A DNA stretch of 64,000 nucleotides from Thermochaetoides thermophila DSM 1495 (Eukaryota; Ascomycota; Sordariomycetes; Sordariales; Chaetomiaceae), in the NCBI RefSeq assembly GCF_000221225.1, contig NW_006383036.1, positions 1,055,587-1,119,586 on the forward strand, in the 5' to 3' direction. A program made the translations under genes and the position numbers. Below are positions 34,721 through 46,398 of the stretch, piece by piece (the stretch's first letter is position 1; every line of letters starts with the position of its first letter). The notes below the pieces were generated by a model. The model was not told the DNA's origin and made no database searches. It saw nothing but the letters and a program-made list of their open reading frames with translations.

Positions 34721-35189
34721 CGTAATGTAACCAGCAAATGTGGTTCGAGGAGGACTGGATCTATCTTTGATAGGTTGGATCATACGGTGGCCCAAAAAGA
34801 ACATTGGTCCAATGTTGTAGAAGGTTGTATGATTCAGTTCACGTGGCGCCATCAAGGTCTTCACTCCATCTCTGGAACAATGATATGATACTCCACGGCC
34901 TTGGAAAACATAAGTGGCTGCTCTGTGTCACTTGAGGTTCAAGGATGAGGACGTTCGTGAACACCTGTGCTTATAACTTCGCGTGAAGATTCTGGAATAA
35001 TAATAATTAAAAAAAATAAAATTCCCACTTGAGTGAGGCTCGAGAACATGGCAGGCATTCTAGATATGAGCCTCGTCGAGAATCCTTAGGGAACTATCTC
35101 TCACACCACTCGAGTGGAAGGCTCTGAGGAAAGTCTCCTGTCTGTTAGAATATTTTCACGTTACACGTTCACAGGTTCTCACATGCCAT

Positions 35190-35213
35190 GTATATATATA
35201 TATATATATATAT
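35190..35213. repeat. (TA)n microsatellite
   Basis: About 11 TA units in AT-rich non-coding DNA. Confidence 0.95.
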
Positions 35214-36960
35214 CTATAATATAGCCGCATGTCCTGGTCGTAAAAAACAGGCCATTCAGCACTTTCGGTCAAACTCTTTCGCCTCACTTTGTGTTTGTTC
35301 ATCACCAACAGTCTACCCTCCCCTTGGAAGATGACGGAAGAACTAGACGTGGATGACTAGGCACTGTCCAAGGGCTTACAGCCCAAGCTCGAATCGTAGA
35401 ACTTTGTTTTAAGAGTGGCAAGGACTGACGAAGGACCAACACTCCTAGGTTAGGCTTAATCTTGAAGCCCCCCATAAAGTCCGAAGGCACCAAGGTGAAG
35501 GTCGTCAGTGTGTCATCCTCTGCCCACTTGTTCCGGGATTTCCTCTTGATGACGAAGCGGCCAAAAGCACGTTTTGATTAGGCCGAAGTGGGGAACACTA
35601 ACCACAACATCAAGCATGTTGTCCTCATTTGTACCTTTGCTGCCTGACAGATGCCTAGCTTAACGAGGGATCATGCAGACCTAGGTCTCCAGCTCCAAGA
35701 CCGCTAAGGAACCGTTGAAATTGCATCTTCTGAATCGAGAATAGCTAACGTGTGAGTTGAGCGGCAAGGCTTACGACTGAGGCAGCTATGCGCTGCGGCC
35801 GAGCCTCAGCTTTTCAGGTGCTAATGCGAAGGACGTTTGTGTTTGCCAGAGTCACGGGATGTGGTGTTTGCCCGCACGACTAAATGTATATAATGGTGTG
35901 TTGCTGCCGTCTGGTAGGTAGCTGCCGTGCCATGTCAAACTGTGATCTTAAACTCAAGTTCTTGAGAAAACTGGGAGAGGGAGAGTTGACTCATCTTTGA
36001 TTTGGCTGCCTCGACCTCGACCCAGCGAACGTGACCATCTCTGTTGGTAATCCACGTCACCTGAGACAATAAGGGCGACGCGATATCCGCAGTACAAAAA
36101 GGACACGATACGCGCTCTCGAACATAGACGTGTCCTGGTGTCGTATTGACCAGCCAATCGTCGCGATGCTGACCCAACTCACTCACTCACTGGCGAGTTT
36201 GTGATGCTGCTCCTGATTCCCTGAACAGGGACTTCCCAAGACGGAAAGGCACCAGGACCAAGAGATTCCCATAGGCAGGCAAGTCTTGGCGATTCCCCCA
36301 AACCCGTTGTTTATCACCTGGTCGCTTAATTTGCCCACTCAACTCAGGCCGGCTCAGCCAGCAGCGCCACAGGGCAGAGGGGCAGGGGTTGGACCCACTA
36401 CCCTGCGGATCCAGCAACGCTTTTCCGAAGCCCTTTCACGCATCCTCCCTTCGTCCTCAAAAATCAGGCAACTGACAATTTATGGATCAGTCTTCAGAGC
36501 TCCCAAAAAAACTAAGGTAGTCACCTCAGGCATCGACTCGTGTTTGACCGCTGCCGCTGCCTTGCATTCGAACCGAACGTTCGGAACGGTAGGTACGCGT
36601 CTAAGATCCTAGCGCGTCACGGCCATCCCCCACACTTTCCAGAACTAGGTCGGGGGGTTCTTGAGGGTTCGTGATTTTTGTTTTTTCTGAGTGTCTCGAC
36701 TCAACGGCCAACCTTCCACCATTCTCACAACCACTACGCATTTCTACCTCTTCTCTCTCTTTCTCTCTCTCCACGCCGAGGCGACTCTAACGGGAACGCA
36801 GACAACTCTCTTTCCTTTCTTTTTTTTTTTCACCCGCATCCATATCTTACAGCGCAGAGCCCAGTTCTCGTCGCATCGCATCGCGTCGCATATTATCGGA
36901 TCGCATTCCTGAGTGCCTTACCTACACCCCACCCCCACTGAGCCGCGGTTCCCGGCAAAC

Positions 36961-37221
36961 ATGAGTGTCGTCTACGAGCCGCGAAACTTTATCCACGACG
37001 GGGCCTACCCGCACATCGACGATCAGGACCAATCTCACGATCCTACCAACGATGCCGATCGCTTCACCGATCCTACTACCGAGGCTGTTGTCAACGAGTT
37101 GGCATCCGTCGCGACTTTCACGAACCCTGCCCCTCCCCCGCAGCTCGTCGACGAGCCCGAGCCCCGCTTCGAACTGACCGTCGCAACCACTGCGCCCCCA
37201 ACCACAACTGCCACGACTACC

Positions 37222-37273
<52 letters not shown>

Positions 37274-38380
37274 CCGCTGCTGCTACGGCGCCTGTCGCGG
37301 CTCCCGCCCAAGCGCCTATCAATACTGCTCCTGCGCCGCCGAAAGAGAACCCTGCTCCCGCCCCGGCGTCTCAGCGCATCAAACCGATTCCTAAGCCCGA
37401 GAGAGAGGTAACCAGAAATGAGAATGGAAAATTTGTCTGCACATATCCAAACTGCACCGAGGACTGCAAGGAGTTTGGTCGCAAATGCGAGTGGAAGTGA
37501 GTCGCCCTTGATCAAAACGCGCAATAATCGCATGCGCGGAGCTAACTTCGACGACAGCAAACACATGGACAAGCACGACCGACCCTACAAGTGCGCCGCC
37601 GAAGGCTGCGAGAAACTTCCCGGCTTTACCTACTCCGGCGGCCTTCTACGACACGAGCGCGAGGTGCACGGTAAGCATGGCGGCCCCAAGAACTCATACT
37701 TCTGCCCTCACCCGACCTGCAAGCGCCACACCGGAAAGGGCTTCTCGCGCCAGGAGAACCTGAATGAGCATTTGCGTCGCGTACACACCTCTGTCGCCCC
37801 ACCGGCCGTCTCTCCGAACGGCAGCAACACAGTCACCAACGGCAACGGTTCCTCGACAGCCAACCTCCATCTCGATGGCCACGCCGCCCACCAAGAGCGG
37901 CACCACCCCGTGCAGCAGGCCTCTTCCCAGCTGGCCGGCCAAAAGCGCAAACGTGACGACAGTGAGGTAATCGCCGAGCTCAAGAAGGAGGTTAATCGTC
38001 TCAGCATGGAGAATGAGGAGCTCCGCCGCCGCCTCGAGCATAACCAGCGCCAGAACATGCACATGATGCAGCAGATCGAGCAGCTGCAGCAAGCACTCGA
38101 GGCCCGCGCTATTGCCGAGGCGGCCGCTGCTGCGGCCGCTGCTGTTGCTGCTCATTCTGCGGCTGCCCCCCAGAATTCCGCCCCGCCGGCTCCTCAGGCT
38201 CAGCCTACAACTCCAGCTGCTACTCCTGCACAGCCTCCTCCTACTCCTAGCACTCCGGCTGCGGCAGCTCAAGCTCCCGTTGTGCCGGCTACGGCTAACA
38301 CTACTGTGGCTACTGCTCCCACGGCGCCCGCTGTGAACCCTGCTGGTACTCCCGGGTCGGCGGCGACGCCTCTCATCTAG
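36961..38380 (+). CDS. C2H2 zinc-finger transcription factor with alanine-rich and coiled-coil regions
   Basis: Probable nuclear DNA-binding protein of 452 aa. Exons 36961-37496 and 37558-38380 are joined across a 61-nt phase-2 intron (GTGAGT, GCTAAC, CGACAG), completing the finger CEWNKHMDKHDRPYKC. Three C-x4-C fingers span about 159-265: CTYPNC..., YKCAAEGCEKLPGFTYSGGL and YFCPHPTCKRHTGKGFSRQE. An alanine tract made mostly of GCT codons lies before them (37217-37290). QKRKRDD is a likely nuclear signal. VIAELKKEVNRLSMENEELR begins a coiled coil (about residues 338-395), which suggests dimerisation. The tail is Ala/Pro/Thr-rich, plausibly an activation region. The start ATG follows a long CT-rich leader. 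No precise orthologue is recognised. Confidence 0.9.
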
Positions 38381-38470
38381 GAAATGTGGTATCCCGCTAT
38401 GCCCGAGTATGCTTCTTACTGACTAACCGCTTTATTCGATCTCAACTCGGGCTTTTAAGGGCGTTTTCAA

Positions 38471-38501
<31 letters not shown>

Positions 38502-39408
38502 CGAGGGCAGCATTATATCTCTCTCGGAGTACCTTGTTTTCCCACTTCCAGTTAACTGACGAACGACTCATTTCTGTTTTAGGCAACTTTTCTGCTTTTT
38601 CTCTTCCTCTTTTTTTTTTTCCGTTTTCACTCTGATGATACCTCTCCCCTATCTTTGTATTCCATGTCTTTTTTTTTTTTAATTTCTCATCTTCCAGAAC
38701 AACCACAAGAACCATATCATGCATGCATGGGTCGGGGAGTTTGGTTGGGCCAGTTTGGTTTTCTGGGGTTCGGTTCGGTTCGGTTCGGTTCTGGGTCGGC
38801 TATCTGCGTTCTTCAGCAATTCTTCAATATCCCAGGGGGGCGGGTTGGAAACAAAAAGACGGGGAGAATGGTCATGGATCGATGGATTTCATCAAGGAGA
38901 ACAGCGAGTCAGTGAGCAGATGAGTTTGCCCAGCTCTTCTGCTTGGCTTCTCATTACGCTTCCCTCGTCATTTCCGTCTCATTTCCTTCCACTTGTACAA
39001 TGTCCCCCACTTCCCCCTTTTTCATCATGATCTTTTCTGGGACGTGGGATATATACCCACCTGCCTGTCATCATTAAGGTAACGCGTTTCTTTTCTGAAC
39101 TTTTTACATTAAGAAGCGAGAGGGTTAGGCATATACCTTATGTACGGGATATCGGTTCAGCACATTGTCTGGATTTCTTTTTCAACAATCTGGTTTATGG
39201 TTGTTGGGTGTATAGGGTATTCATGTAAGGCGTTTCTGAGGATTTCAGTTCTTTGACTTTTCTTTTTTTTTTTTTTCGTTGATCACGGATTCGACTCTCG
39301 GAAGCTGGTTGGGCCATGATCAAAGGCTGGTTTGGTTGGCAGGTGGTTTTGGATGGGGTTTTTGAGAGGGGAAGGAAGGGGGGGGGGTTCTATCTCTCTC
39401 CCTCTCCC

Positions 39409-39768
39409 NNNNNNNNNNNNNNNNNNNNNNNNNNNNNNNNNNNNNNNNNNNNNNNNNNNNNNNNNNNNNNNNNNNNNNNNNNNNNNNNNNNNNNNNNNNN
39501 NNNNNNNNNNNNNNNNNNNNNNNNNNNNNNNNNNNNNNNNNNNNNNNNNNNNNNNNNNNNNNNNNNNNNNNNNNNNNNNNNNNNNNNNNNNNNNNNNNNN
39601 NNNNNNNNNNNNNNNNNNNNNNNNNNNNNNNNNNNNNNNNNNNNNNNNNNNNNNNNNNNNNNNNNNNNNNNNNNNNNNNNNNNNNNNNNNNNNNNNNNNN
39701 NNNNNNNNNNNNNNNNNNNNNNNNNNNNNNNNNNNNNNNNNNNNNNNNNNNNNNNNNNNNNNNNNNTN
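39409..39768. other. Assembly gap
   Basis: Run of N at 39409-39766, plus N at 39768. Sequence on both sides is CT-rich simple repeat (CTCTCCCTCTCCC before, CTC units after), so an unresolved long microsatellite probably caused it. The N length may be nominal. Confidence 0.98.
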
Positions 39769-39832
39769 TCTCTCCTCCTCCTCCTCCTCCTCCTCCTCCT
39801 CCTCCTCCTCTCTCTCTCTCTCTCTCTCTCTC
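39769..39832. repeat. (CTC)n and (TC)n microsatellite at the gap edge
   Basis: About 12 CTC units are followed by about 10 TC units. Confidence 0.95.
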
Positions 39833-40240
39833 CTACTCGATGTCTCAACCCAAGAGAGTGATAATTGATACTTGAGATGACATAACGGCTCGGATATCTC
39901 GAACTATCTTACACCACCCACTACCATAGAGCCACATACTTACCAGCCTTACCCAACACTCAGCTAGCAAACCATTAAAAACATGTACCTAACACACTTC
40001 ACTTAACTAACGACACTCAACTCTGCTTTTTTTCTTATTCACGGGGCTCGGCTCTAAAGCATTCCTCTCAGTCTTCAAAGCTACTGTATATAGCTTAAGA
40101 CATCCATACATCCATCCATACACACACGAGGGCTCAAAACATTTGCCTGATAGCCTACATACACAAGAGGGATAGGACCGGGACGTATCGCTGATAGTCA
40201 TAGCGAGGAGGAATATAGTCAAATCAAACGGGTCTAATAA

Positions 40241-40299
40241 TGAGTGAATGAGTGAATGAGTGAATGAGTGAATGAGTGAATGAGTGAATGAGTGAATGA
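40241..40299. repeat. (TGAGTGAA)n tandem repeat
   Basis: About seven near-perfect 8-bp units in the 3' intergenic region. Confidence 0.95.
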
Positions 40300-40900
40300 A
40301 TTGAGATATTTATTCTCTTATGGTCAGAGAGAATGAAGGAGAAAAACAACAATGGTTTGGTATCAAGTGATCTCCGAGATGTGATGGTTCCTCTTCTGTA
40401 ACTGTGACAAAATTGCGCTAAGCTGTGATTGACTGTGATAATGACTGTAACTAATAATGCTTGGGTGAACATGCTGCCCGATGATGATATTCTATCTATT
40501 TTAGTCCTGTTTTTTTTTTCTTTTCTTTTCTTTTCTCAGAATGTAACCAGGGAATAACATCACACTAAATGCCCATCCAGTGATAGGCATTGCTTTTAAG
40601 TTCCATCCAGCCAATAATACCTTGTATTGTTTTTGTGATTGCGAGGAATGGTGGCATGCTAAACCGCCTTATTTCTCCCATATGCCTTACAAGACGCCTG
40701 AACGCCAGCCAGTCCAACAAAAACCTGTAACCAAAAAAAACTGACAACCCTTAAATTAACAGGCCCTCAAATAGTCATGACAACTAGGTAAAACCCACAT
40801 CGTCCTGAAAAAAAAAGGCCAAAACCGAACCCTTATCTTCTCACACACTTAACCCATCCCACATTGGATGCCTTCCCTTTACCCCCTTTACTTTGATCCC

Positions 40901-42205
40901 TCAACCAAAATACTTAGCCCGGATACTCTCGGCAAACCTTTTTTCCTCCTCAGCATCATAGTGGTCCATCGCAGGCTGGACATCGTCATATTGCGCAAAG
41001 TAGGCATCCTCATCCTCCTCCTCCTCCTCCTCCTCTTTCTCTCTGGAAGAAGTGGTGTTGGTACCGGCAAAAGCGCTAGCAATGTTCACAGGAACAGAGC
41101 GCGGAGCAGCCGGCGAACGATGACGGGCGTTACCCGTCAGCGGAGTCCGCGAACCGGGGGTGGTGTCGTACCGCGCCCAGTAGGCATCGTCGTCTGAGGA
41201 CTCGGCGGCATCTTCGAGGTTCTCAACGGTAACCTTGGTCTCGGAGGTGGGTCCCTGGACGATGGGGATGGTGATGGTAGGATGAGCCCCGTTCGTCTGA
41301 GTCGCAGCAGGGGCCGGGGAAGAAGCGAACTTTTCCTCCGCCTCGGCAATGCTCACGCACCCGCCAAAATCCTCCAGGACCTCTTTCACCGCGGGGATAT
41401 CGCCCCCACTAGCGGCACCGACCTCCCTCACGCGCCAACCACGTCCCCCCCCGTTGCGATGCACCGCCGTCTCCCAATCATCCTCGACCCACACCAGCTT
41501 CAGCCACAACCCATCCACCTCGCGCAGCACGACCATCGCCTCCAGCGTCTCCACGTCGCGCCGCCTGAACCGTACCAACACATTCTCCCGGGAGGCCCAA
41601 TCGATCTCGATCTCGCCGCTCACAGGGTGCAGCTCGAGGGCCGAGGACTTGGCGATGCGACGGAGGCGGGCATGGATCGGGGAGGATAGGTCCGCGTAGC
41701 TGAGCCAGCGGATCCAGGGGTCGCGAGAAGAGGAGGACATGGTGCGCACGCGGTTGCGCACGGGGAGGTCAAGTACGTGGAAGCAGGCCTCGAGGGGTTC
41801 GGTAGAGGAGGCCGCGTGGGGGAGGGAGGCGAGCACAGGGTAGATTGTTTCGCGGAGGTTCGGAGAAGGAATGGCCATTGTGTCGGTTGTTGTTGTTGTC
41901 GAGGTTAATGAGGTTTCTGACAAGGGGGGTGTTGTGCTGTAGATGCTAGTGTTGTCGTTATTGTTATTGTTATTGTTATTATTGTTATTGTTGTTGAAGT
42001 CGTCTTCTTCGAGACAGTGAGTGCAGGCAAAGTTGTAGTAGTAGTAGTAGGAGGAGGAGGAGGAGGAGGAGGAGGGTTGGTCAGGGGTTTCGTTGTCGTT
42101 GTTGTCTTCGGATATAGGGGGGAACTCGAAGAGCTCGATTAGTCGCTTGAGCTTGAGTTCGTCTTGTTTGATGGGGAGAGGCTGGACCAAGTGGTCGAAG
42201 CTCAT
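40901..42205 (-). CDS. Hypothetical protein with low-complexity N terminus and DAYWARYD/DAYFAQYD repeats
   Basis: Single-exon frame of 434 aa from the first ATG. The N-terminal third has Ser8, Tyr5 and Asn13 tracts made from repeated codons, separated by a CTHC pair. The middle, about 115-280 (NLRETIYPVLASLPHAASST ... LWLKLVWVEDDWET), looks like a folded domain. The C-terminal third is disordered and acidic with two related motifs, DAYWARYDTTPGSRTP (about 346-361) and DAYFAQYDDVQPAMDHYD (about 402-419), and an RAKYFG end. I recognise this arrangement only as a conserved uncharacterised ascomycete protein. No function is assigned. The length of the protein-like middle and the absence of stops support a real gene. 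Confidence 0.75.
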   Translation of the reverse strand: MSFDHLVQPLPIKQDELKLKRLIELFEFPPISEDNNDNETPDQPSSSSSSSSYYYYYNFACTHCLEEDDFNNNNNNNNNNNNNDNTSIYSTTPPLSETSLTSTTTTTDTMAIPSPNLRETIYPVLASLPHAASSTEPLEACFHVLDLPVRNRVRTMSSSSRDPWIRWLSYADLSSPIHARLRRIAKSSALELHPVSGEIEIDWASRENVLVRFRRRDVETLEAMVVLREVDGLWLKLVWVEDDWETAVHRNGGGRGWRVREVGAASGGDIPAVKEVLEDFGGCVSIAEAEEKFASSPAPAATQTNGAHPTITIPIVQGPTSETKVTVENLEDAAESSDDDAYWARYDTTPGSRTPLTGNARHRSPAAPRSVPVNIASAFAGTNTTSSREKEEEEEEEDEDAYFAQYDDVQPAMDHYDAEEEKRFAESIRAKYFG

Positions 42206-43969
42206 TTATAGGCAAACGGCGAACTCTGAGGCTGGCGGAAAGATGGGAGAATGTATGGCAAAGGTGAGAAGTGTGGGGTAAGAAGCGAAGCGAGTTTGGA
42301 CGCTTTAATACTCTGAAACCCAAGCCGAGCCGCACGTGAAGATGCTGTTGGTGATGGGAGGATGATGATGATGATGTGTGTGGTAAACGTAGGGAATATG
42401 CCTGTGTCAATGTCGATGTAAGACAGACGCGGCGTAAGTTAACAAACAGCAGGCAGCACTGCCTCAGTCAAAGCGGCACTACAGGTTCACAGACGGCGAA
42501 GGAGACAAAAGGGGAGGGGAATGGGGGGGGGGGGAAAGGGTCGGAGAGGAAAGATGAGAGGAAGGTATGAGAACAGCAGTGTCACAGGCGACGAAAAAGC
42601 GAGAAAGCAGGCCAACTTAAAAGAAGAATCACGAGGAAGTAAGCCTCGCATCTGATCCCCGCATGGCAAGGGGGAGGGGGGTTGGCTGGGAACCAAAATG
42701 GCCCGTTTCCAATGCCTCGTGCCGCTTCGGTTCTACCTGGGCCTTGTCGAGTCCCGTGCTGGTGCCGTGGCTGACAAGGGGAGCGCTGGAGCTCTTCTCG
42801 TGCTACCTAGCAGGTCTGAACTGCCCGGCAGTGGAGGACAGTAAAGGAACAGTGGAACGCTGACGACTAAGAGAAGCCAGAAAAGGGTTTACAGAGAGCT
42901 CTGTGGGGTGCCCCGCATCCCCGCGCTTGCATAAAACTCCAATGCTCCAGCGGTGCTCCAATGTTCCCGTTCGACAGACCCACCAGCCTGCCTTCTCGGG
43001 CAGATGGAACCAATGAGGACTGCGCTGGCAAGTAGATGGCCTGGGCGCCTGAACGTCTGGGCGACGCGACCAACGGAATTGGCGATCGGTGTCAGCCCAG
43101 GCATGGCAAGTGTTACGGATACAAACGGTTCAGTTGCCCAAACCAGAGCAGGGCTCGGGGATTTTCCGAGATCAAAGATCTTGGGTTGCGTTCTGGCCGA
43201 TGTCGGCTGTCATGATGCCGAGCTCCCAATAGGGGAAAGGTCAATCTTTCGAAGTGTGGCGCTTTATTGAGGTTCTATCTCTCTCGCCGAACTGAGCTTG
43301 CTTTACAGCATGAGGCTGTACGATGATGACTCGCTGTCCACATTTCGGCAGCTGCTTCGCTGCATCAGCCGTTCATGTGATTTGCGCCTTGTCTGTGCGC
43401 CAAGACTGCCAAGCCTTGGCAAGCAGGAGCGCTTGGGAAATCGTCATTGTGTCTTGGCATCGATTATGATTGGCCAATAGCCGCGCCCCTGCCGCCCCAA
43501 GCGCGCCAATGTCGTCACCGCTCGAAGCGAAATGCGCTCATCAAAAAATCGAATTTTTGAGGGGGAACACTTGCTGCACCGCCGCAGAAGATAGCCATCA
43601 CAAATCGGCTTGCTGCGGCTGAAGTGATATGAAACGTCGAACGATGCGAGGATAAAGATTGCGATCGACTTTTTTTTTTTTTTCGCGGACTTCTAACCTG
43701 GAGTATTGATATCGGATTTTCGTCCACCTTCCATCCGAAGTCCAATTTGTCCGAGTCGAAGACCAGTGGCCGACTTTGCAGCCAATGCAAGTCTGAACCC
43801 CCGGATCTGGATTTTGATATTCGATTTTGAGATTTCCCATCCGCATCGCAACAATTCGCGCGACACGGCCCGTCACCGACTTGGATCTCCAGCTCTAGCC
43901 CTAGCCTAACAACCTACAAGCCAAAACCACCAAAACAAGCTCAATATTTGCCCTCTCCCCGCTGGATGA
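42206..43969. other. Divergent intergenic region
   Basis: About 1.76 kb between the hypothetical gene (minus) and the thiamine pyrophosphate carrier (plus). It holds a GATGAT run near 42360, G runs near 42520, and no supportable gene or RNA. Confidence 0.6.
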
Positions 43970-45052
43970 ATGTCTCCGAAAGACTCAGGCGACAGCCTCA
44001 AGGATGAGGGTTCCCGACTCCAAGTAACCCTGGCCGGCGCAACAGCCGGCCTCATCTCTCGGTACATTGACCCTCTTTCACCATGTTCGATATCATCTTC
44101 TTCTTCCTCTTCCTCTCCCATTAATTAAGTTGTCGTCCCTAACAAAAACCCCAGCTTCGTAATCGCCCCCCTAGACGTAGTCAAAATTCGCCTGCAGCTC
44201 CAGCCGCACTCCCTCTCCGACCCGCTTCTCTCCTCCCGCCTCGACCAACTCCGCGGGGGCCCCATCTACAAAGGCACGCTCCGCACCATGCAACATATCG
44301 TGCGCCACGAGGGTCTCCCCGGCCTCTGGAAAGGCAACGTCCCCGCCGAGCTGCTGTACGTCTGCTACTCCGCCGTGCAGTTCACGACGTACCGCACCAC
44401 GACCCAGCTTTTGCGGGCAGTGTTCGAGCAGGACTCCTTGCCGCAGGCAGCCGAGAGTTTCGTGTGTGGTGCGACCGGGGGCGCGGCCGCGACGGCCGTG
44501 ACGTACCCGTTGGATTTATTACGGACGAGGTTTGCCGCGCAGGGGAATGACGATCGGGTGTATCCTAATCTAAGGCGGGCAATTCGGCAAATCTATCGGG
44601 ACGAGGGGCTACGTGGATTTTTTCGTGGGTTAGGACCCGGCGTTGCCCAAATCGTGCCCTACATGGGGTGTTTCTTTGCATTCTACGAGACCCTACGTCC
44701 CGTGTTGGGGCCTTTAGATCTACCGTTTAGCAGTGGGACAGCCGTAGCGGGGACGATTGCTAGTGTTGCGGCGAAGACGGTGACGTTCCCGTTGGATCTG
44801 GTGCGTAAGAGGATTCAGGTACAGGGGCCTACGCGGGGCAGGTATGTGCATAAGAATATTCCGGAGTATAAGGGGGGTGCGGTGGGGACGTTTAGGACGA
44901 TTTTGAGAATGGAGGGGATGAGGGGTCTGTATAGGGGGTTGACGGTCAGCTTGGTGAAGGCTGCGCCGGCGAGCGCGGTGACGATGTGGACTTATGAGAG
45001 GGCGTTGCGGTTTTATGAGGGAGTTTGGGAACGGTTTGAGTTGAGGTGGTAG
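43970..45052 (+). CDS. TPC1: Mitochondrial thiamine pyrophosphate carrier
   Basis: Inner-membrane carrier importing thiamine pyrophosphate into mitochondria. Exons 43970-44061 and 44155-45052 are joined across a 93-nt phase-2 intron (GTACAT, CCCTAAC, CCCCAG), giving 329 aa, the normal size. Three mitochondrial carrier repeats are marked by PLDVVKIRL (about 36), PLDLLRTRF (149) and PLDLVRKRI (243), each followed by a YRGL/WKGN-type second motif (GLPGLWKGNVPAELLYVCYS, LRGFFRGLGPGVAQIVPYMG, MRGLYRGLTVSLVKAAPASA). The short N terminus, the LQVTLAGATAGLISR opening and the overall order fit Tpc1 rather than a generic carrier. It lies beside two more genes for mitochondrial proteins. Confidence 0.88.
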
Positions 45053-45374
45053 GGAGAGCCATAGACATGTATAGAGATACCCATAGATTACGTGATTTAT
45101 AAGCTTCAAAGGAATGTAATAATGGTAATTTTGGTTACAAGGGTTTTCAGCTGAGAAAAATATAAGAAAAAAAATGGTCTATATTCCGAGATGACCTCCT
45201 CAGTATGGTACAAGGAGAGCCTATACGCTCCTTAGAGTGGCTCTTCCCAATCATACATCATAGTTTACCTTTCATGCATTCTTTTCCCCCTTCCCCCAAT
45301 CCTTCCCCCCCCACCGGCCCCTCCCTTTTTTTTTTTTTAAAAAAAAAACCTTGATTCTAACCAGTTATATATAC
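45053..45374. other. Convergent 3' spacer
   Basis: The 322-bp spacer between converging genes contains T8-10 and A8 tracts at 45330-45350 and nothing else recognisable. Confidence 0.6.
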
Positions 45375-46398
45375 CTATTTTCCCTTCCTAACCCACTCCT
45401 CCAGCGCCTCCCTCACACTCCTCACCCCATCATGCACCTTCTGCTGCGCAATATCTGCATGCATCCTCGCCATCGCCACACCATGCTCGATACCCTCCCT
45501 CGTTTTGATATGCGCGTCCGCCACCGCAGGGAACTTTTTCTCATACTCCCACACCAGACCCCCCACATTCTGCATCGTCACCGGCAGCACATAATACGCC
45601 GCGCCCAGCCCAAAAGCAAGCGGCGTCGTTGCGCGAAGCAGAACCCCCCTGTTCCGCGCGACAATGCTGCCGGCCATGCCCGACACCAGAACGTAGATCA
45701 GGCCGGGCATGAGCTTCTCGCCTGATTCGCGGGACGGGGCCAACGAGGCGAGTGTCGAGGTAAAGGATTGCTCGAGAGCGAAAGCCCGCGACATGAAATC
45801 GTTGACCGAGTCCTCGACCACGCAGGACTGGGCGTAGAGGAAGAGACGGGCGCGGCGGATCTGTGCGGCCAGACGGTCGGTGGGCGTCGGCGGGCGATGC
45901 ACGACGATGGTGGTGGTTGTTTCCGGCTCGGAGGACGAAACAGGGGCGGCGGAGGCATTTTGGGCCTCGGAGGGGGTAAGAGCGGCGGGGGAAGAGGGCT
46001 TCGACGGGGGTAGAGCAAAGTCTTCGTCGTCGTAGATGGGCTTGCGGGACTGGCATGTGTTAGGACGGGCTTGAGCTGGGAGAGAGAAGGGGAAAGGGGG
46101 AAAGGGGGGAGGGGGGAGAAAATTGGCAAAAAGGAGGATTCGGAGGGGCAGGGACATACGATAGAGCGGTCGTTGGGCGCCTCAGCGTGGGCGATGCGCG
46201 GGGCAAAGGCGACGCTCCCGACCAGTGCGGCAGCCGCCAGCGGCGCGACTCGCTATAGTTGTCGATATAACGTCAGTCTCGTGGTCTCTGGATGCAGTGA
46301 GGTGAATAGTGGGGAGGGGAGGGAGGGGAGGGGGGGGGAGGGAAAGGGGAGTAAAAGACTCGAGCTCGTACCCGCTGTAGCAGCACCCTGGCAGCCAT
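45375..46398 (-). CDS. MICOS complex subunit MIC26/MIC27 (apolipoprotein O-like)
   Basis: Inner mitochondrial membrane protein of cristae junctions. Exons 46372-46398, 46160-46252 and 45375-46049 give 264 aa. The introns are 119 and 110 nt, both phase 0, with GTACGA/ACTGAC/CTATAG and GTATGT/CCTAACAC/GCCAG signals. The presequence is MAARVLLQRRVAPLAAAALV, followed by APNDRSISRKPIYDDEDFAL, which is characteristic. A Pro/Ser/Thr linker precedes the ApoO domain (about 110-264) with LARLF-type helix RRARLFLYAQSCVVEDSVND, and two membrane segments (LIYVLVSGMAGSIVARNRG; TPLAFGLGAAYYVLPVT). The first exon has only nine codons and is easily missed. The gene is divergent from the OCT1 gene. Confidence 0.88.

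Larger units (their letters stand above)
34159..36960. other. Non-coding stretch with a possible gene relic
   Basis: The segment next to 34158 is the promoter of ACC deaminase. A possible decayed gene is at 34423-34720. From 34730 to 35900 the sequence is comparatively AT-rich, with a TA microsatellite (35190-35213) and no coding signal. A stem-loop CTGAGGC...GCCTCAG sits near 35776-35808. From 36650 on, CT-rich leader sequence precedes the C2H2 gene. Confidence 0.5.
38381..40900. other. Non-coding stretch with assembly gap and repeats
   Basis: Convergent 3' ends flank it. It contains pyrimidine runs (38470-38680), a GGTTC run near 38770, an assembly gap (39409-39768) bordered by CT and CTC repeats, and an 8-bp tandem array (about 40241-40299). 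No gene is supported in the visible part. Confidence 0.6.
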
